NCBI RefSeq assembly: GCF_022870905.1
Contig: NZ_CP091510.1
Coordinates: 1,240,001 to 1,304,000, forward strand
Direction of reading: 5' to 3'
Length of the DNA stretch: 64,000 bases
Source of the DNA: Neisseria arctica
GTDB lineage: Bacteria > Pseudomonadota > Gammaproteobacteria > Burkholderiales > Neisseriaceae
Shown: in pieces, positions 46,712 to 56,716 of the stretch
Numbering within the stretch: position 1 is the first letter of the stretch
How the letters are laid out: each line of letters opens with the position of its first letter
Made by a program: the position numbers and the translations under genes
Notes under the pieces: model-generated
Databases searched by the model: none
The model's input: the letters and a program-made list of their open reading frames with translations, nothing else
Told to the model about the DNA's origin: nothing

Positions 46712-47329
46712 TCAACCCCACTGCCAGCGGTTACGCCATGCTCCCAGCACCGCATTCGGGTATTTATTGCTACCCAAACTACCGTTAAAACGTGCCAGTG
46801 CGCGGGAAAGATTACCGCGTTCGACATTATTGTAATGCCGTAAGATTGTGCAACCGTAACGAAGATTCGTGCGGATATCGAAAAGGTTGTGCTCAGGCTT
46901 GCCGATATATCGTTTCCAGAACGGCATAACCTGCATCAAACCTCGGGCACCCACACTGCTGATGGCATATTGGCGAAACGCACTCTCTACCTCTATCAAA
47001 CCCAAAATAACCTGCGTATCCAAGCCGGCACGCACCGACTCATATTGGATATTAACCAACAGGCGGCGGCGCTCGCCTTCGTCGGGCACAAAACGGGCCA
47101 ACCGTGCCGACATATCACCCAACCAGCGCCGACCATCCTCTGCACGGGCAAAAACCAGTCGGGGCGGATTGACATTATTAATCGAACTGCGCATCACCGA
47201 AGCAACGTCATCCGAAAGAGTTTCCTCGCGTTGCGCCCCTGCCTGAGCCCAAGCCGGCAATAAAAGCGCAGATCCCGCCAATAACAGGCGGCGGCGGCCA
47301 ATGGGGAAATCTAAGTGAGGTAGAAACAT
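46712..47329 (-). CDS. Exported lytic transglycosylase (SLT domain)
   Basis: Cuts peptidoglycan between MurNAc and GlcNAc in the periplasm. From ATG 47329 (MFLPHLDFPIGRRRLLLAG), with GGAAAAAG as ribosome site, the precursor is 205 residues. The signal has three Arg (GRRRLLLAGSALLLPAWAQA), which is close to a twin-arginine motif. The SLT core is clear: catalytic Glu in LIEVESAFRQYA, then SSVGARGLMQVMPFW. Longer in-frame starts (up to 47485) lie inside pyrC. One of several such enzymes expected in Neisseria; which Ltg it is cannot be told. Confidence 0.85.
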   Translation of the reverse strand: MFLPHLDFPIGRRRLLLAGSALLLPAWAQAGAQREETLSDDVASVMRSSINNVNPPRLVFARAEDGRRWLGDMSARLARFVPDEGERRRLLVNIQYESVRAGLDTQVILGLIEVESAFRQYAISSVGARGLMQVMPFWKRYIGKPEHNLFDIRTNLRYGCTILRHYNNVERGNLSRALARFNGSLGSNKYPNAVLGAWRNRWQWG

Positions 47330-47385
47330 TTCTTTTTCCGTATCGTGAATAATCATTATTAGATTTTTTGAAAATATACCGCTAA

Positions 47386-47434
47386 AGGCCGTCTGAAAAA
47401 CCTTAACGATATTTATGGGGTATTTCAGACGGCC
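47386..47434 (-). terminator. Inverted DUS after pyrC
   Basis: AAAGGCCGTCTGAAA (47386-47400 region) faces TTTCAGACGGCCT near 47422-47434 with a 22-base loop. It lies just after the pyrC stop codon on the minus strand. Confidence 0.65.
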
Positions 47435-47456
47435 TATTAGATTTAATACGCTTAAA

Positions 47457-48500
47457 TTAATATTCGTATTGCACACTCCAAGCAACCGTTCCGCCGGCTC
47501 GCATCGGTACTATTTTTTCACCGTTACCGAAAGGCAAGCTTTCAGGCACTTGTTGGGCTTGTTTGTGCAAAGTTAACGTACCCGGATTTTCAGGCAGCCC
47601 GTAGAAACGGGCGCCATTTTTTGATGCAAAGGCTTCGAGTTTATCTAATGCGCCAGCCTGTTCGAATACTTCGGCATAAAGCTCGATAGCGGTAACGGCA
47701 CTAAACATCCCCGCACAGCCGCAAGCATTTTCTTTTGCGGTTTGAGCATGCGGCGCACTGTCCGTTCCCAAAAAGAATTTATGTGATTTTTCACCTGTTA
47801 CAGCCGCAACCAATGCTTGGCGGTGGCTTTCGCGTTTCAATACGGGCAGACAGTAATGATGCGGACGAACACCGCCGACCAACAAATCATTACGATTCAG
47901 CAACAAATGCTGCGGCGTTACCGTTGCGGCGACATTTTCGCCCGCTTCACATACCAAACGGGCGGCTTCCGCCGTGGTAATGTGCTCAAATACCACCTTG
48001 AGATTAGACACTTTTTCTAAAACAGGCTTCATCACGCGTTCGATAAAGACTGCCTCACGGTCGAAAATATCAATTTCCGGATCGGTCACTTCACCATGTA
48101 CCAAAAATAAAATTTCCTGCCGGGCCATCTCTTCCAACACTGGAATCAGCTTGAACAAATCGGTTACGCCGGAATCTGAATTAGTAGTAGCGCCCGCCGG
48201 ATAAAGTTTGAAAGCAACGATACCTGCGGCTTTGGCTTCGCGCACCAACTCCGGTGTGGTACGGTCGGTGAGATATAATGTCATCAAAGGCTCAAAACCT
48301 ACCCCTTCCGGTACCGCAGCCAAAATACGCTGTTTATATGCCAAAGCCTCTTCGACTGAAGTTACGGGCGGTTTCAAATTCGGCATAATCAGCGCACGCC
48401 CCATCTGCCTTGCGGTAAACGGCACTACCGTCTGCATGGCTTCGCCGTCGCGTACGTGCAAATGCATATCATCCGGCCGGATTATAGTAAGTGTTTGCAT
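47457..48500 (-). CDS. pyrC: Dihydroorotase (class II)
   Basis: Third step of pyrimidine synthesis; zinc enzyme closing carbamoyl aspartate into dihydroorotate. 347 residues. Metal His pair in [10 protein letters not shown], carboxylated Lys in [16 protein letters not shown] and late Asp in GTDSAPH. RBS AAAGGAATATT precedes ATG 48500. Unlinked to other pyr genes here apart from distant pyrF. Confidence 0.96.
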   Translation of the reverse strand: MQTLTIIRPDDMHLHVRDGEAMQTVVPFTARQMGRALIMPNLKPPVTSVEEALAYKQRILAAVPEGVGFEPLMTLYLTDRTTPELVREAKAAGIVAFKLYPAGATTNSDSGVTDLFKLIPVLEEMARQEILFLVHGEVTDPEIDIFDREAVFIERVMKPVLEKVSNLKVVFEHITTAEAARLVCEAGENVAATVTPQHLLLNRNDLLVGGVRPHHYCLPVLKRESHRQALVAAVTGEKSHKFFLGTDSAPHAQTAKENACGCAGMFSAVTAIELYAEVFEQAGALDKLEAFASKNGARFYGLPENPGTLTLHKQAQQVPESLPFGNGEKIVPMRAGGTVAWSVQYEY

Positions 48501-48534
48501 AATATTCCTTTATAGATATTTTCATGGAGCTAAG

Positions 48535-49128
48535 TTAATGATTAATGACTACTTTTCCGAGTTGCTCTTCCCGATAATCCAAAGCGGCCTGGGCAGGCAG
48601 AAAATCAGATACCGAGGTATTGGCGGTTAATAACACTTCGCTTCCACTCCCGGGGCGCCACCAAGAATAGACTTTCTGGGTAAAAGGAAACGGAGTCGAA
48701 GTATAATTTTCCGCACGTAAAGCCGCCTGTACACCGTTACGCCCCTGTAAAGCCAACTTGGCGAAGCCCTCCTGCAGGATATCCGCATCGGCACGGGTAA
48801 CTTGTATACGGCAGTTTCCGTCTCCACTCAAATAATATGCCGTGTCTTTATCCGGCCTGAACAGCCATACGTTTTTTGCATCTGCGGCTAATAATCCGAA
48901 CGGCTGAGCGGTCAATTCGGCTTTTTCCAGCTTATGCCAGCCTTTTTGCCGGGCCCAAGCGGCCATGCCTTGCAAATCGGCGCCTGTTTCGATACAGGCT
49001 TCGGCAAAAAAAGCAATTGCCGTCGTCGCATTGTGCCGCATCAAATTGTCCCCGGCCTCATCCGTCCGGTTGCAGGCAGAAAGCAGGGAAACGGTTAATA
49101 CTGTTCCCAAAACACCGTATGTTTTCAC
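48535..49128 (-). CDS. Putative lipoprotein of unknown function
   Basis: 197 residues starting with GTG 49128 immediately after an uptake sequence. Signal VKTYGVLGTVLTVSLLSAC ends in a lipobox; mature part begins NRTDEAGDNLMRHNATT. The central region contains AWARQKGWHKLEKAELT and YLSGDGNCRIQVTRADADILQ, a globular soluble domain with two further cysteines. I do not recognise the family. Twelve bases follow tusA, so likely co-transcribed. Confidence 0.75.
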   Translation of the reverse strand: MKTYGVLGTVLTVSLLSACNRTDEAGDNLMRHNATTAIAFFAEACIETGADLQGMAAWARQKGWHKLEKAELTAQPFGLLAADAKNVWLFRPDKDTAYYLSGDGNCRIQVTRADADILQEGFAKLALQGRNGVQAALRAENYTSTPFPFTQKVYSWWRPGSGSEVLLTANTSVSDFLPAQAALDYREEQLGKVVINH

Positions 49129-49140
49129 TTTCAGACGGCC

Positions 49141-49365
49141 TTATTTGTGCTTAACGACTAAGCGGTAAGTACCGTCTTCTTCTGAGGATTCCAGCAAAAC
49201 ATGTCCGGTTTGCTTACAAAACGCAGCAAAATCGTCAGGAGCACCGGCATCGGTCGCCAATACGGTCAAAACTTCCCCCGCCTGCATAGCGGCCAGTGCT
49301 TTTTTGGCTTTCAAAATCGGCAACGGACACTTCAAACCCGTCACATCCAATAATTGCGTATCCAT
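49141..49365 (-). CDS. tusA: TusA/SirA-family sulfurtransferase
   Basis: 74 residues. The active Cys sits in the CPxP motif of VTGLKCPLPILKAKKAL; it carries persulfide sulfur to acceptors such as TusBCD for tRNA thiolation or to cofactor synthesis. In this window a link to molybdenum cofactor sulfur supply is plausible but unproved. Leads a two-gene unit with a lipoprotein of unknown role. Confidence 0.88.
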   Translation of the reverse strand: MDTQLLDVTGLKCPLPILKAKKALAAMQAGEVLTVLATDAGAPDDFAAFCKQTGHVLLESSEEDGTYRLVVKHK

Positions 49366-49520
49366 AAATATTCTTCTTTAAATAATTTTTAATTATATAA
49401 CCAAATAAAATGAATCACCAATACGGGCAGGATGCCTGCACCCGGCCTTTTCCTTAACCTATATTGCACGGCCGAAACGAAATCCCTACAATAGTGCACG
49501 CAAATCAATTGGAGAACACT

Positions 49521-50126
49521 ATGCGCCGTTTATGTTTGCTGGCTATGATTATCGCAAGCGCCCAGGTTGTCGCGGCATCCCGCCACGATAAAGACACGCT
49601 GGTTAACACGCGCTATGTAGAAAGCGCGGCCGAACGTGCCGCAAATGGTTTTAAAGAAACCGAAGTAGATTTACCTCCCGTACCGGATACTCGCACAGGC
49701 GAGTGGTTCGAACTCCATATCAACAATGATTTCAACAAAAGTCCGCTATTACTTCTGGATAGTTTGAGCCTGGCTCCCGACGGCAGTGTGCGTTATATAT
49801 TGAACACCCGCTCGGTGCAAGGTTACGACAACCTGAGCGCAGAAGGCTTTTACTGCGCGGGTACATCGTTGGCTGCAGATGAAAAAAACCGTTCCAGCTT
49901 TAAAACTTTTGCTTATGCAGATACTGTTAACCAACGCTGGATACGGCCGCGTAATGCCGAATGGAAACCTATCGGTGCAATTTTGAATACGGCCGACCCC
50001 ATACGCAGCGTCATTTACCGTGCGTTCTGTATTGACGGCGTTCCCGGTACCGAAGAAGGCTTGAAACAACGCATACGCCAACGCAGCGGCCGTTATGCCG
50101 ATACCCTTACCAATACCGCCAAATAA
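49521..50126 (+). CDS. CNP1-like family secreted protein
   Basis: 201 residues from ATG 49521, with GGAGAACA as ribosome site. Signal MRRLCLLAMIIASAQVVAASR is cleaved. The mature body carries WFELHINNDFNKSPLLLLDSLSLAPDGSVRYIL and YCAGTSLAADEKNRSSFKTFAY, typical of CNP1-like/betaproteobacterial envelope proteins of unknown function. An in-frame ATG 57 bases upstream has no good ribosome site. Ends in an inverted uptake sequence. Confidence 0.8.
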   Translation: MRRLCLLAMIIASAQVVAASRHDKDTLVNTRYVESAAERAANGFKETEVDLPPVPDTRTGEWFELHINNDFNKSPLLLLDSLSLAPDGSVRYILNTRSVQGYDNLSAEGFYCAGTSLAADEKNRSSFKTFAYADTVNQRWIRPRNAEWKPIGAILNTADPIRSVIYRAFCIDGVPGTEEGLKQRIRQRSGRYADTLTNTAK

Positions 50127-50131
50127 CCTTA

Positions 50132-50159
50132 CAGGCCGTCTGAAATATTCAGACGGCCT
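50132..50159 (+). terminator. Inverted DUS terminator after CNP1-like gene
   Basis: AGGCCGTCTGAA and TTCAGACGGCCT separated by three bases, then a T-rich stretch toward the next gene. Confidence 0.8.
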
Positions 50160-50179
50160 CTTTAACGACTCTCCCCTTT

Positions 50180-50947
50180 ATGGACGAACATTTTATTCTG
50201 TTGCTTATTATCGGCTTTTTAGCCGGCCTGATGGATGCCGCCGTCGGCGGCGGCGGATTGCTGCAAATTCCCGGCTTGTTCAATTTCCTTCCCTCCTCTA
50301 CACCGGTAGCCTCGTTAATGGGCATCAATAAATTCGCATCATTTTGCGGAACCTCCATGGCTACCGGCCGGTTGGTACGCAGCATAGCCGTACCGTGGAA
50401 AATGCTGCTTCCTGCTGCTGCGGCTGCTTTTGCCGCCTCCTATTGCGGAGCCAAACTAATCGCTTATCTGCCCGTGCAATACATCAAGCCCGTTATGTTG
50501 GTGATTATGGTGGCTATGTTTATTTACACCTTCGCCAAAAAAGATTTGGGGCAAACCGTACGCACCACCGCACTCAGCCGCAAAGAAAACTATATAGGCT
50601 TGGGTTTCGGCGCACTTATCGGTTTTTATGACGGCATTTTCGGCCCCGGAACAGGTAGCCTGCTAGCTTTCATATTCGTAAGGTTTTTCGCCTATGATTT
50701 TCTAACCGCCAACGCATCGGCCAAAGTGATCAACCTTACAACCAACTTGGCCGCACTCACCTTTTTTATTCCTAATGGCCATATCGTCTGGGCATGGGCA
50801 TTACCGCTTGCCGCCGCAAATCTTTCGGGCGGCCTTATCGGCGCACAGGTTGCACTGAAAGGCGGCAGCCGCTTTTTGCGCTACGGCTTTATGGTTTTAC
50901 TGGTAATTATGATAGGCCGTTTCGGCTGGGATTTATTCAATGCTTAA
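50180..50947 (+). CDS. TSUP family (TauE/SafE) membrane exporter
   Basis: 255 residues, about seven membrane helices. The TSUP motif GGGGLLQIPGLF (residues 19-31) and GFYDGIFGPGTGSLLAFIFVRFF, the second repeat, are present. Family members export sulfite, sulfoacetate or similar anions; the actual cargo is not known. A CueR-type regulator gene follows by nine bases, so control by that protein is possible but not tested. Confidence 0.85.
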   Translation: MDEHFILLLIIGFLAGLMDAAVGGGGLLQIPGLFNFLPSSTPVASLMGINKFASFCGTSMATGRLVRSIAVPWKMLLPAAAAAFAASYCGAKLIAYLPVQYIKPVMLVIMVAMFIYTFAKKDLGQTVRTTALSRKENYIGLGFGALIGFYDGIFGPGTGSLLAFIFVRFFAYDFLTANASAKVINLTTNLAALTFFIPNGHIVWAWALPLAAANLSGGLIGAQVALKGGSRFLRYGFMVLLVIMIGRFGWDLFNA

Positions 50948-50956
50948 GGAAAAACC

Positions 50957-51349
50957 GTGAACATCAGCGAAGCGGCCAAACGTACAGGGCTTTCCGGAAA
51001 AATGATCCGCGATTATGAAAAAATGGGGCTGATCGCTCAAGCGGAACGCAACCAATCAGGTTACCGCCGCTACACCGATGCCGACCTGGAAGCTCTGCAC
51101 TTTATCAAACACGCGCGAGATGTGGGTTTCTCGCTTGCGCAAATCAAAACCCTGCTTGAGCTGAAAAATAATCCCCAACGCACCAGTGCAGAGGTAAAAC
51201 AGCTGACTGCCCGGCATATTCTCGACCTACGCGAAAAAATCGAACGCCTACAAAGCATGACGTCCACTTTACAAAGTTGGCACGACAGCTGCCAAGGTAA
51301 TCTTGATCCCTGTTGTCCGATTATCGAACAACTGTCAAATCATACATAA
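50957..51349 (+). CDS. cueR: MerR-family copper-responsive regulator (CueR-like)
   Basis: 130 residues, initiates with GTG 50957 after an AAGGA ribosome site. Helix-turn-helix ISEAAKRTGLSGKMIRDYEKMGL. Metal site has C112 and C120 (with C119) in SCQGNLDPCCPII, and Ser77, both as in E. coli CueR, which marks sensing of Cu(I), Ag(I) or Au(I) rather than Zn or Hg. Likely it activates a copper exporter; no copA is in the window, and the TSUP gene next to it is the only neighbour in the same direction. A nlpE-like copper lipoprotein gene 8 kb away is dead. Confidence 0.85.
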   Translation: MNISEAAKRTGLSGKMIRDYEKMGLIAQAERNQSGYRRYTDADLEALHFIKHARDVGFSLAQIKTLLELKNNPQRTSAEVKQLTARHILDLREKIERLQSMTSTLQSWHDSCQGNLDPCCPIIEQLSNHT

Positions 51350-51481
51350 AAAAGATATAAAAGCCGTGGAAGCATATACTGCAAAATAAAAATACTTATA
51401 AACCCCGTTTTCAAACATAGCATAAGGTTGGTCGCAATCATCAAGCACCATGATTACCCTGGGCCTAAATACAAAATATAC

Positions 51482-51511
51482 AAGGCCGTCTGAAACTTTT
51501 CAGACGGCCTC
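51482..51511. terminator. Bidirectional DUS terminator
   Basis: AAGGCCGTCTGAAA and TTTCAGACGGCCT with a short C-containing loop, after cueR and converging on recD. Confidence 0.85.
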
Positions 51512-51532
51512 TTCTTTATCCATATTTTATTT

Positions 51533-53266
51533 TCAATACAAACGCCCTATCATTTCACGCAAAGCACTACGGCGCGGTTCGTTCAAAACACAAGCACGCT
51601 TAAAGGCCGCCTCCTCTCCCCAAAAAACAAATCTTTCACGCGCCCGTGTAATAGCAGTATAAAGCAAGGCTTTGTTCAACCCCGCCCCATTCTCGGACAA
51701 TAAAGTTACGGAAGGCAGCAGCAGCCAAACATCGCGGTATTCCGAACCTTGGCTTTTATGTACCGTCATCGCAAATGCTTCAACGGTTGCAGGCAAGCGG
51801 CTCAAGGCAATCTGACGATATCCGTCTGCCGAAGCAAACCAAGCGCTTAAGCGATTATTTTCATCAGGCATCACCAATCCGATATCACCGTTAAACACAC
51901 CCAAACTGTAATCATTGCGCTCCACCATCAATATCTGCCCTGCAAACCATGATGTATCGGTCCGCACCCGCCCGTATTTCGCCAAGCAGCGGCGATAGGT
52001 TGCATTAAATTCGATCGCATCATCACGCCACGCAGCCAATACAACCGCATCAGTTTGACGGGCAAATGCTTTGGCCACATTACCTTCGTCTACAGCTGCC
52101 CAATAGTCCTTCTGTAATTCATACAGTTCTTCGGCTTGCAAACGGCTCGTCCCCTGCCTTGCCGACAATACTTCGGGATGACGTTCAAACTGAGCCCAAG
52201 CTTTGTCGGCATCTTCCGCCACTACCGAACGTGCCAAATTGCCGATTCCACTGTTTTCGCCAAAACGGTGGCTTACCAACAAGCGGGCGATATTTTCCGA
52301 TAAAGGCTGCGGCTGAGAGGCCGTCTGAAAACCGTGTTGCGGCAACATGTTCTGCAATAGTTGTGCAGTCTCGCCGCTTAATATGGTGGGTTGTGCCAAC
52401 TGCGCCAACACAGCCCCTGCACCTACCGAAGGCAATTGGTTTTCATCTCCTAACAATATCACACGGCAACCGCTGGGAACGGCAGCCAACAGCTGGCGCA
52501 ACAAAGCGATATCAAGCATAGAGGCTTCGTCTACAACCAAAATATCCAAAGGCAGCGGTTGGTCGGCATTAAATTGCGGCGCCATCTGCGGAGGGCGCAA
52601 TTTTAATAAACGGTGTACGGTTTGGCCTTCTAACTGAAGCAGATGATTACGCACTTTTTCCGACAACTCGAAATCATCCAAAGCTCTGTATAAAGCGCGC
52701 GCCATGTGTGCCGCGGCTTTACCCGTGGGCGCCGCCAATGCGATGCGCGGCAAAGCAGAAATACCGCTGCACAACAAGCCCAACAATTTTGCCACCGTAG
52801 TGGTTTTGCCCGTACCCGGGCCACCGCTAATCAACATAAACGGCTTCAGCAACGCCAAAGTAGCCGCGTCCCTCTGCCCTTCACTACCCGGACGTATAAA
52901 CCAATCGGATAACAATTGTGCCGCTTGCATCCAATCCACCGGCGCAATTTCAGACTTAGCCAAACGTACAATCTCTCTGGCCAAATCGTATTCAAGCTGC
53001 CAGATTCTGCCGATAAACAGCCGACGCCCCTCCAAAATCAGCGGCGTATTGCCGCTGTTACCCACAATCGGAAATGCCTGGGAAAGCTCTTCCGCCTCCT
53101 CGTCATTCAACCAAATAAAAGCATGGCCGTCTGAAAGTGCAGAAAACAAACGCGGCAGATACGGCAACACTTTGCCGGCCATTTCGGGACTGCGGCGCAT
53201 CAGTAAATCGGCTACGGCTTCCGCTGCCGCGCGGTTAGGGTCTATCTGTAAAACTTCGCCTGTCAT
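51533..53266 (-). CDS. recD: Exodeoxyribonuclease V subunit alpha RecD
   Basis: 5'-3' helicase motor of RecBCD. 577 residues, close to the E. coli 608. Walker A GGPGTGKTTT (residues 148-155) with DEXD-box ILVVDEASML, QVHRLL motif, and motif VI in HKSQGSEYRDVW. Uptake sequence at 52318-52329 within the gene. recB and recC are not here. recD is needed for high-fidelity break repair. Confidence 0.94.
   Translation of the reverse strand: MTGEVLQIDPNRAAAEAVADLLMRRSPEMAGKVLPYLPRLFSALSDGHAFIWLNDEEAEELSQAFPIVGNSGNTPLILEGRRLFIGRIWQLEYDLAREIVRLAKSEIAPVDWMQAAQLLSDWFIRPGSEGQRDAATLALLKPFMLISGGPGTGKTTTVAKLLGLLCSGISALPRIALAAPTGKAAAHMARALYRALDDFELSEKVRNHLLQLEGQTVHRLLKLRPPQMAPQFNADQPLPLDILVVDEASMLDIALLRQLLAAVPSGCRVILLGDENQLPSVGAGAVLAQLAQPTILSGETAQLLQNMLPQHGFQTASQPQPLSENIARLLVSHRFGENSGIGNLARSVVAEDADKAWAQFERHPEVLSARQGTSRLQAEELYELQKDYWAAVDEGNVAKAFARQTDAVVLAAWRDDAIEFNATYRRCLAKYGRVRTDTSWFAGQILMVERNDYSLGVFNGDIGLVMPDENNRLSAWFASADGYRQIALSRLPATVEAFAMTVHKSQGSEYRDVWLLLPSVTLLSENGAGLNKALLYTAITRARERFVFWGEEAAFKRACVLNEPRRSALREMIGRLY
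52318..52329 (-). repeat. DNA uptake sequence inside recD
   Basis: AGGCCGTCTGAA on the + strand in the recD coding frame. Confidence 0.85.
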
Positions 53267-53524
53267 CGTTTAGTTAATTTCTAAAATAATATATTGATTT
53301 ATATTAAAAATAAGACAAAAAGCAAGGCAGTATGATAAAAAGCTGCCGAACAAATCGTTCATTCCGGCCAAATATATTTTCAAACGGCAAAATCAAATAA
53401 CCGATCAGTAAACTACCCCAATCTTGCTCGATACGGAAAAAGCAATGTTAGCATATAAAAACGGCACGCCCATAAGGTGTGCCGTCTGAAAAACTGCCAA
53501 AGTATATTGCGTAAGAATATTGTA

Positions 53525-53998
53525 TCAGCTCTCTTGCGCCCCTGTTTGCAGGTAATTGGGCAAACCCAAACTGGCAATTAGTTCTTGCTGGGTTTCCAGC
53601 CAGTCAATGTGTTCTTCGTTGATATTTTTTTGCTTTTCAAGCAGCGCACGGCTGACATAGTCCTGCTTCTCTTCACACAAAGCAATTGCCGCCGCTAAAG
53701 CTTGATGTTTCTCATTCTCTTTGTTCAAATCACAGTCAATGATTTCTTCGGTATTTTCGCCGATCAACAATTTACCCAACTCTTGCAAATTAGGCAGGCC
53801 TTCCAGCATCAAAATCCGCTCGATTAAAGCATCGGCTGATTTCATTTCTACGATAGACTGTTTGTAAAAATGCTCGCCTAATTCTTCCAAGCCCCAGTTT
53901 TTCAAAATGCGGGCGTGTAGAAAATATTGGTTGATGGTTACCAGTAGCAAACCCAGATTTTTATTCAGTTCGCGAATCACCATACGGTCGCCTTGCAT
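53525..53998 (-). CDS. Bacterioferritin subunit, haem-binding type lacking ferroxidase residues
   Basis: 157 residues from ATG 53998, after AGGAG. The Bfr core is clear ([21 protein letters not shown]). By alignment with E. coli Bfr, Met52 for haem is kept (VEMKSAD), while ferroxidase residues Glu18, His54 and Glu127 are replaced by Leu, Ser and Asn. So it likely carries haem but does not oxidise iron itself. It is 25 bases from the companion gene, which has the opposite set of residues. Both are expected to form mixed 24-mers that store iron. Confidence 0.88.
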   Translation of the reverse strand: MQGDRMVIRELNKNLGLLLVTINQYFLHARILKNWGLEELGEHFYKQSIVEMKSADALIERILMLEGLPNLQELGKLLIGENTEEIIDCDLNKENEKHQALAAAIALCEEKQDYVSRALLEKQKNINEEHIDWLETQQELIASLGLPNYLQTGAQES

Positions 53999-54023
53999 CA
54001 CACTCTCCTTAATTTCGTGATGA

Positions 54024-54488
54024 TTACAGTTGGCTTTGCAAATAGTTTTGCAAACCCATCAATTCAATCAAACGCAGCTGCTGTTCCAACCAATGCGCAT
54101 GGTCTTCTTCGGTATCTTTCAACTGTGCCACCATCAGCTCACGGGTTACATAGTCCTGCTTTTCCTCGCACAACTTAATGCCTTTTTTCAAAGCATCACG
54201 TACTTCATATTCCGTATTCAAATCAGCGCGCAACATGGCCGGAACATCTTCACCGATATTCACAGCGGCGGGTACCATTTTAGGTGTGCCGCCCAACATC
54301 AAAATACGGCGGATAAAAGCCTCTGCATGCTCGGTTTCTTCTTCCATTTCATGTCCCAAGCGCTCAAAGAGTTTGTTATACCCCCACTCGGCATACATCC
54401 GTGAATGGATAAAATATTGGTCACGCGCGGCAAGCTCACCGGCTAAAAGTTCGTTCATATAAGCAATCACTTCTGGGTTGCCTTGCAT
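54024..54488 (-). CDS. Bacterioferritin subunit with ferroxidase site, no haem Met
   Basis: 154 residues from ATG 54488, preceded by GGAAAG. Ferroxidase ligands Glu18, Glu51, His54, Glu94 are in place, plus the Glu and His of TEEDHAHW near residues 128-131. Position 52 is Thr rather than the haem-binding Met. Upstream longer in-frame starts (54539) are not supported by a ribosome site. First gene of the bfr pair, and likely iron-regulated, since a Fur-like site lies 216 bases upstream. Confidence 0.9.
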   Translation of the reverse strand: MQGNPEVIAYMNELLAGELAARDQYFIHSRMYAEWGYNKLFERLGHEMEEETEHAEAFIRRILMLGGTPKMVPAAVNIGEDVPAMLRADLNTEYEVRDALKKGIKLCEEKQDYVTRELMVAQLKDTEEDHAHWLEQQLRLIELMGLQNYLQSQL

Positions 54489-54886
54489 TGTGTCTTTCCT
54501 TTCAGTATTAACAATATGCAGCCATACCGCCCTAGCCATTCAGACGGCATGTCACGGTTTCTATTCATGACGCCATTGTAACAACCGGGGTATATTTTTC
54601 AACTTTCTATTTAAAATACAAACAATTATCAAATGTAACCACATTGCCTCCATGCTTACGCTCCCGCTTAGATGTTTGTTTATTTTAGATTTTTGTCACT
54701 TATGATATTGATAATCTATCACACGCCGCCTGTTAATTTACAAAAATTAACTAGAGAAAATGACTATATCATTACAACACCCGCCACCTTCAAGGTTTAC
54801 ATACACATAACGATTCGCAAATTAGCTGGAAAACCGTGTTATAATGTGCAGTTATCTTTTTAGAAATTTATAAAGGCCCTTAAGCC
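54489..54886. other. Divergent region between bfr and typA
   Basis: About 400 bases with no gene. It holds an AT-type uptake sequence near 54539 (TTCAGACGGCAT) and the Fur-like site at 54704-54722. The remainder is AT-rich. Confidence 0.5.
54704..54722. promoter_or_regulatory. Candidate Fur box
   Basis: GATATTGATAATCTATCAC matches 14 of 19 positions of the consensus GATAATGATAATCATTATC and has the symmetric TGATA/TATCA ends at 54703-54721. Divergent bfr genes and typA flank it; control of bfr by Fur is likely if it is real. Identified by eye only. Confidence 0.45.
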
Positions 54887-56698
54887 ATGAAAGCAATTCG
54901 CAATATTGCCATTATCGCCCACGTTGACCACGGTAAAACCACCTTGGTTGACCAACTACTGCGCCAATCCGGTACATTCCGCGCCAATCAGCAGGTTGAC
55001 GAACGCGTAATGGACAGCAACGACCTTGAAAAAGAACGCGGCATTACCATTCTTGCCAAAAATACCGCCATCGAATATGAAGGCTACCATATCAACATCG
55101 TTGATACGCCCGGACACGCCGACTTCGGTGGTGAAGTAGAACGTGTACTCGGCATGGTCGACTGTGTAGTATTGTTAGTCGACGCCCAAGAAGGCCCCAT
55201 GCCGCAAACCCGCTTCGTTACCAAAAAAGCACTCGCACTCGGCCTGAAACCGATCGTTGTCATCAATAAAATCGACAAACCGAGCGCACGTCCGAGTTGG
55301 GTAATCGACCAAACCTTCGAATTATTCGACAATCTCGGAGCCACAGACGAGCAGCTGGACTTCCCCATCGTTTACGCTTCGGGCCTTTCGGGTTTTGCCA
55401 AGTTGGAAGAAGAAGACGAAAGCGACAACATGCGTCCGCTTTTCGACACCATTCTGAAACATACTCCCGCCCCCAGCGGTAGTGCGGGCGCACCGCTGCA
55501 ACTGCAAATTTCACAACTCGATTACGACAACTATACCGGCCGCCTGGGTATCGGCCGCATCCTTAACGGCCGCATCAAACCGGGCCAAGTCGTTTCCGTA
55601 ATGAATCACGACAAACAAGTCGCCCAAGGCCGCATCAACCAACTCTTGGGCTTTAAAGGCTTGGAGCGCGTGCCTTTGGAAGAAGCCGAAGCGGGCGATA
55701 TCGTAATCATTTCCGGCATCGAGGATATCGGTATCGGCGTAACCATCTGCGAAAAAGACAACCCTGTCGGCCTGCCCATGTTAAGCGTGGACGAACCTAC
55801 CCTCACCATGGACTTCATGGTTAACACGAGCCCGCTGGCCGGCACGGAAGGTAAATTCGTTACCTCCCGCCAAATCCGCGACCGTTTGCAAAAAGAGTTG
55901 CTGACCAACGTAGCCCTGCGCGTAGAAGATACCGATGATGCCGACGTATTCCGCGTATCCGGCCGCGGTGAGCTTCACCTGACTATCCTTCTTGAAAATA
56001 TGCGCCGCGAGGGTTATGAGCTGGCCGTAGGCAAGCCGCGCGTAGTATATCGTGAGATCAACGGTGAAAAATGCGAGCCGTATGAAAACCTGACCGTAGA
56101 CGTACCCGACGATAACCAAGGGGCGGTTATGGAAGAGCTGGGACGCCGCCGCGGCGAGCTGACCAATATGGAAAGCGACGGAAACGGCCGCACACGTTTG
56201 GAATACCATATTCCGGCACGCGGTTTGATCGGTTTCCAGGGCGAATTCATGACCATGACCCGCGGTACCGGTTTGATGAGCCACGTTTTCGATGACTATG
56301 CACCCATAAAACCGGATATGCCGGGCCGTCATAACGGTGTATTGGTATCGCAAGAAAACGGTGAAGCCGTAGCTTATGCCCTGTGGAATCTTGAAGACCG
56401 GGGCCGTATGTTCGTATCCCCGGGCGAGAAAATCTACGAAGGTATGATTATCGGCATCCACAGCCGCGACAACGATTTGGTGGTTAACCCTCTCAAAGGT
56501 AAAAAGCTCACCAACGTTCGCGCCAGCGGTACCGATGAAGCCGTACGCTTGACCACACCGATCAAGCTGACTTTGGAAAGCGCAGTAGAATTTATCGATG
56601 ACGACGAGCTGGTCGAGATTACTCCGCAATCCATCCGCTTGCGCAAACGCTACCTGCAAGAACATGAGCGCCGCAAGCATTTCAAAAAACTTGATTAA
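54887..56698 (+). CDS. typA: GTPase TypA/BipA
   Basis: Ribosome-associated translational GTPase, 603 residues, involved in 50S assembly and stress response. G1 [15 protein letters not shown], the G2 region [15 protein letters not shown]3 [18 protein letters not shown]4 [14 protein letters not shown], and the C-terminal BipA domain [18 protein letters not shown]. Weak ribosome site AAAGG 11 bases upstream. The end is an uptake-sequence terminator. Confidence 0.96.
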   Translation: MKAIRNIAIIAHVDHGKTTLVDQLLRQSGTFRANQQVDERVMDSNDLEKERGITILAKNTAIEYEGYHINIVDTPGHADFGGEVERVLGMVDCVVLLVDAQEGPMPQTRFVTKKALALGLKPIVVINKIDKPSARPSWVIDQTFELFDNLGATDEQLDFPIVYASGLSGFAKLEEEDESDNMRPLFDTILKHTPAPSGSAGAPLQLQISQLDYDNYTGRLGIGRILNGRIKPGQVVSVMNHDKQVAQGRINQLLGFKGLERVPLEEAEAGDIVIISGIEDIGIGVTICEKDNPVGLPMLSVDEPTLTMDFMVNTSPLAGTEGKFVTSRQIRDRLQKELLTNVALRVEDTDDADVFRVSGRGELHLTILLENMRREGYELAVGKPRVVYREINGEKCEPYENLTVDVPDDNQGAVMEELGRRRGELTNMESDGNGRTRLEYHIPARGLIGFQGEFMTMTRGTGLMSHVFDDYAPIKPDMPGRHNGVLVSQENGEAVAYALWNLEDRGRMFVSPGEKIYEGMIIGIHSRDNDLVVNPLKGKKLTNVRASGTDEAVRLTTPIKLTLESAVEFIDDDELVEITPQSIRLRKRYLQEHERRKHFKKLD

Positions 56699-56716
56699 TT
56701 AACATTAATCTTGTGA

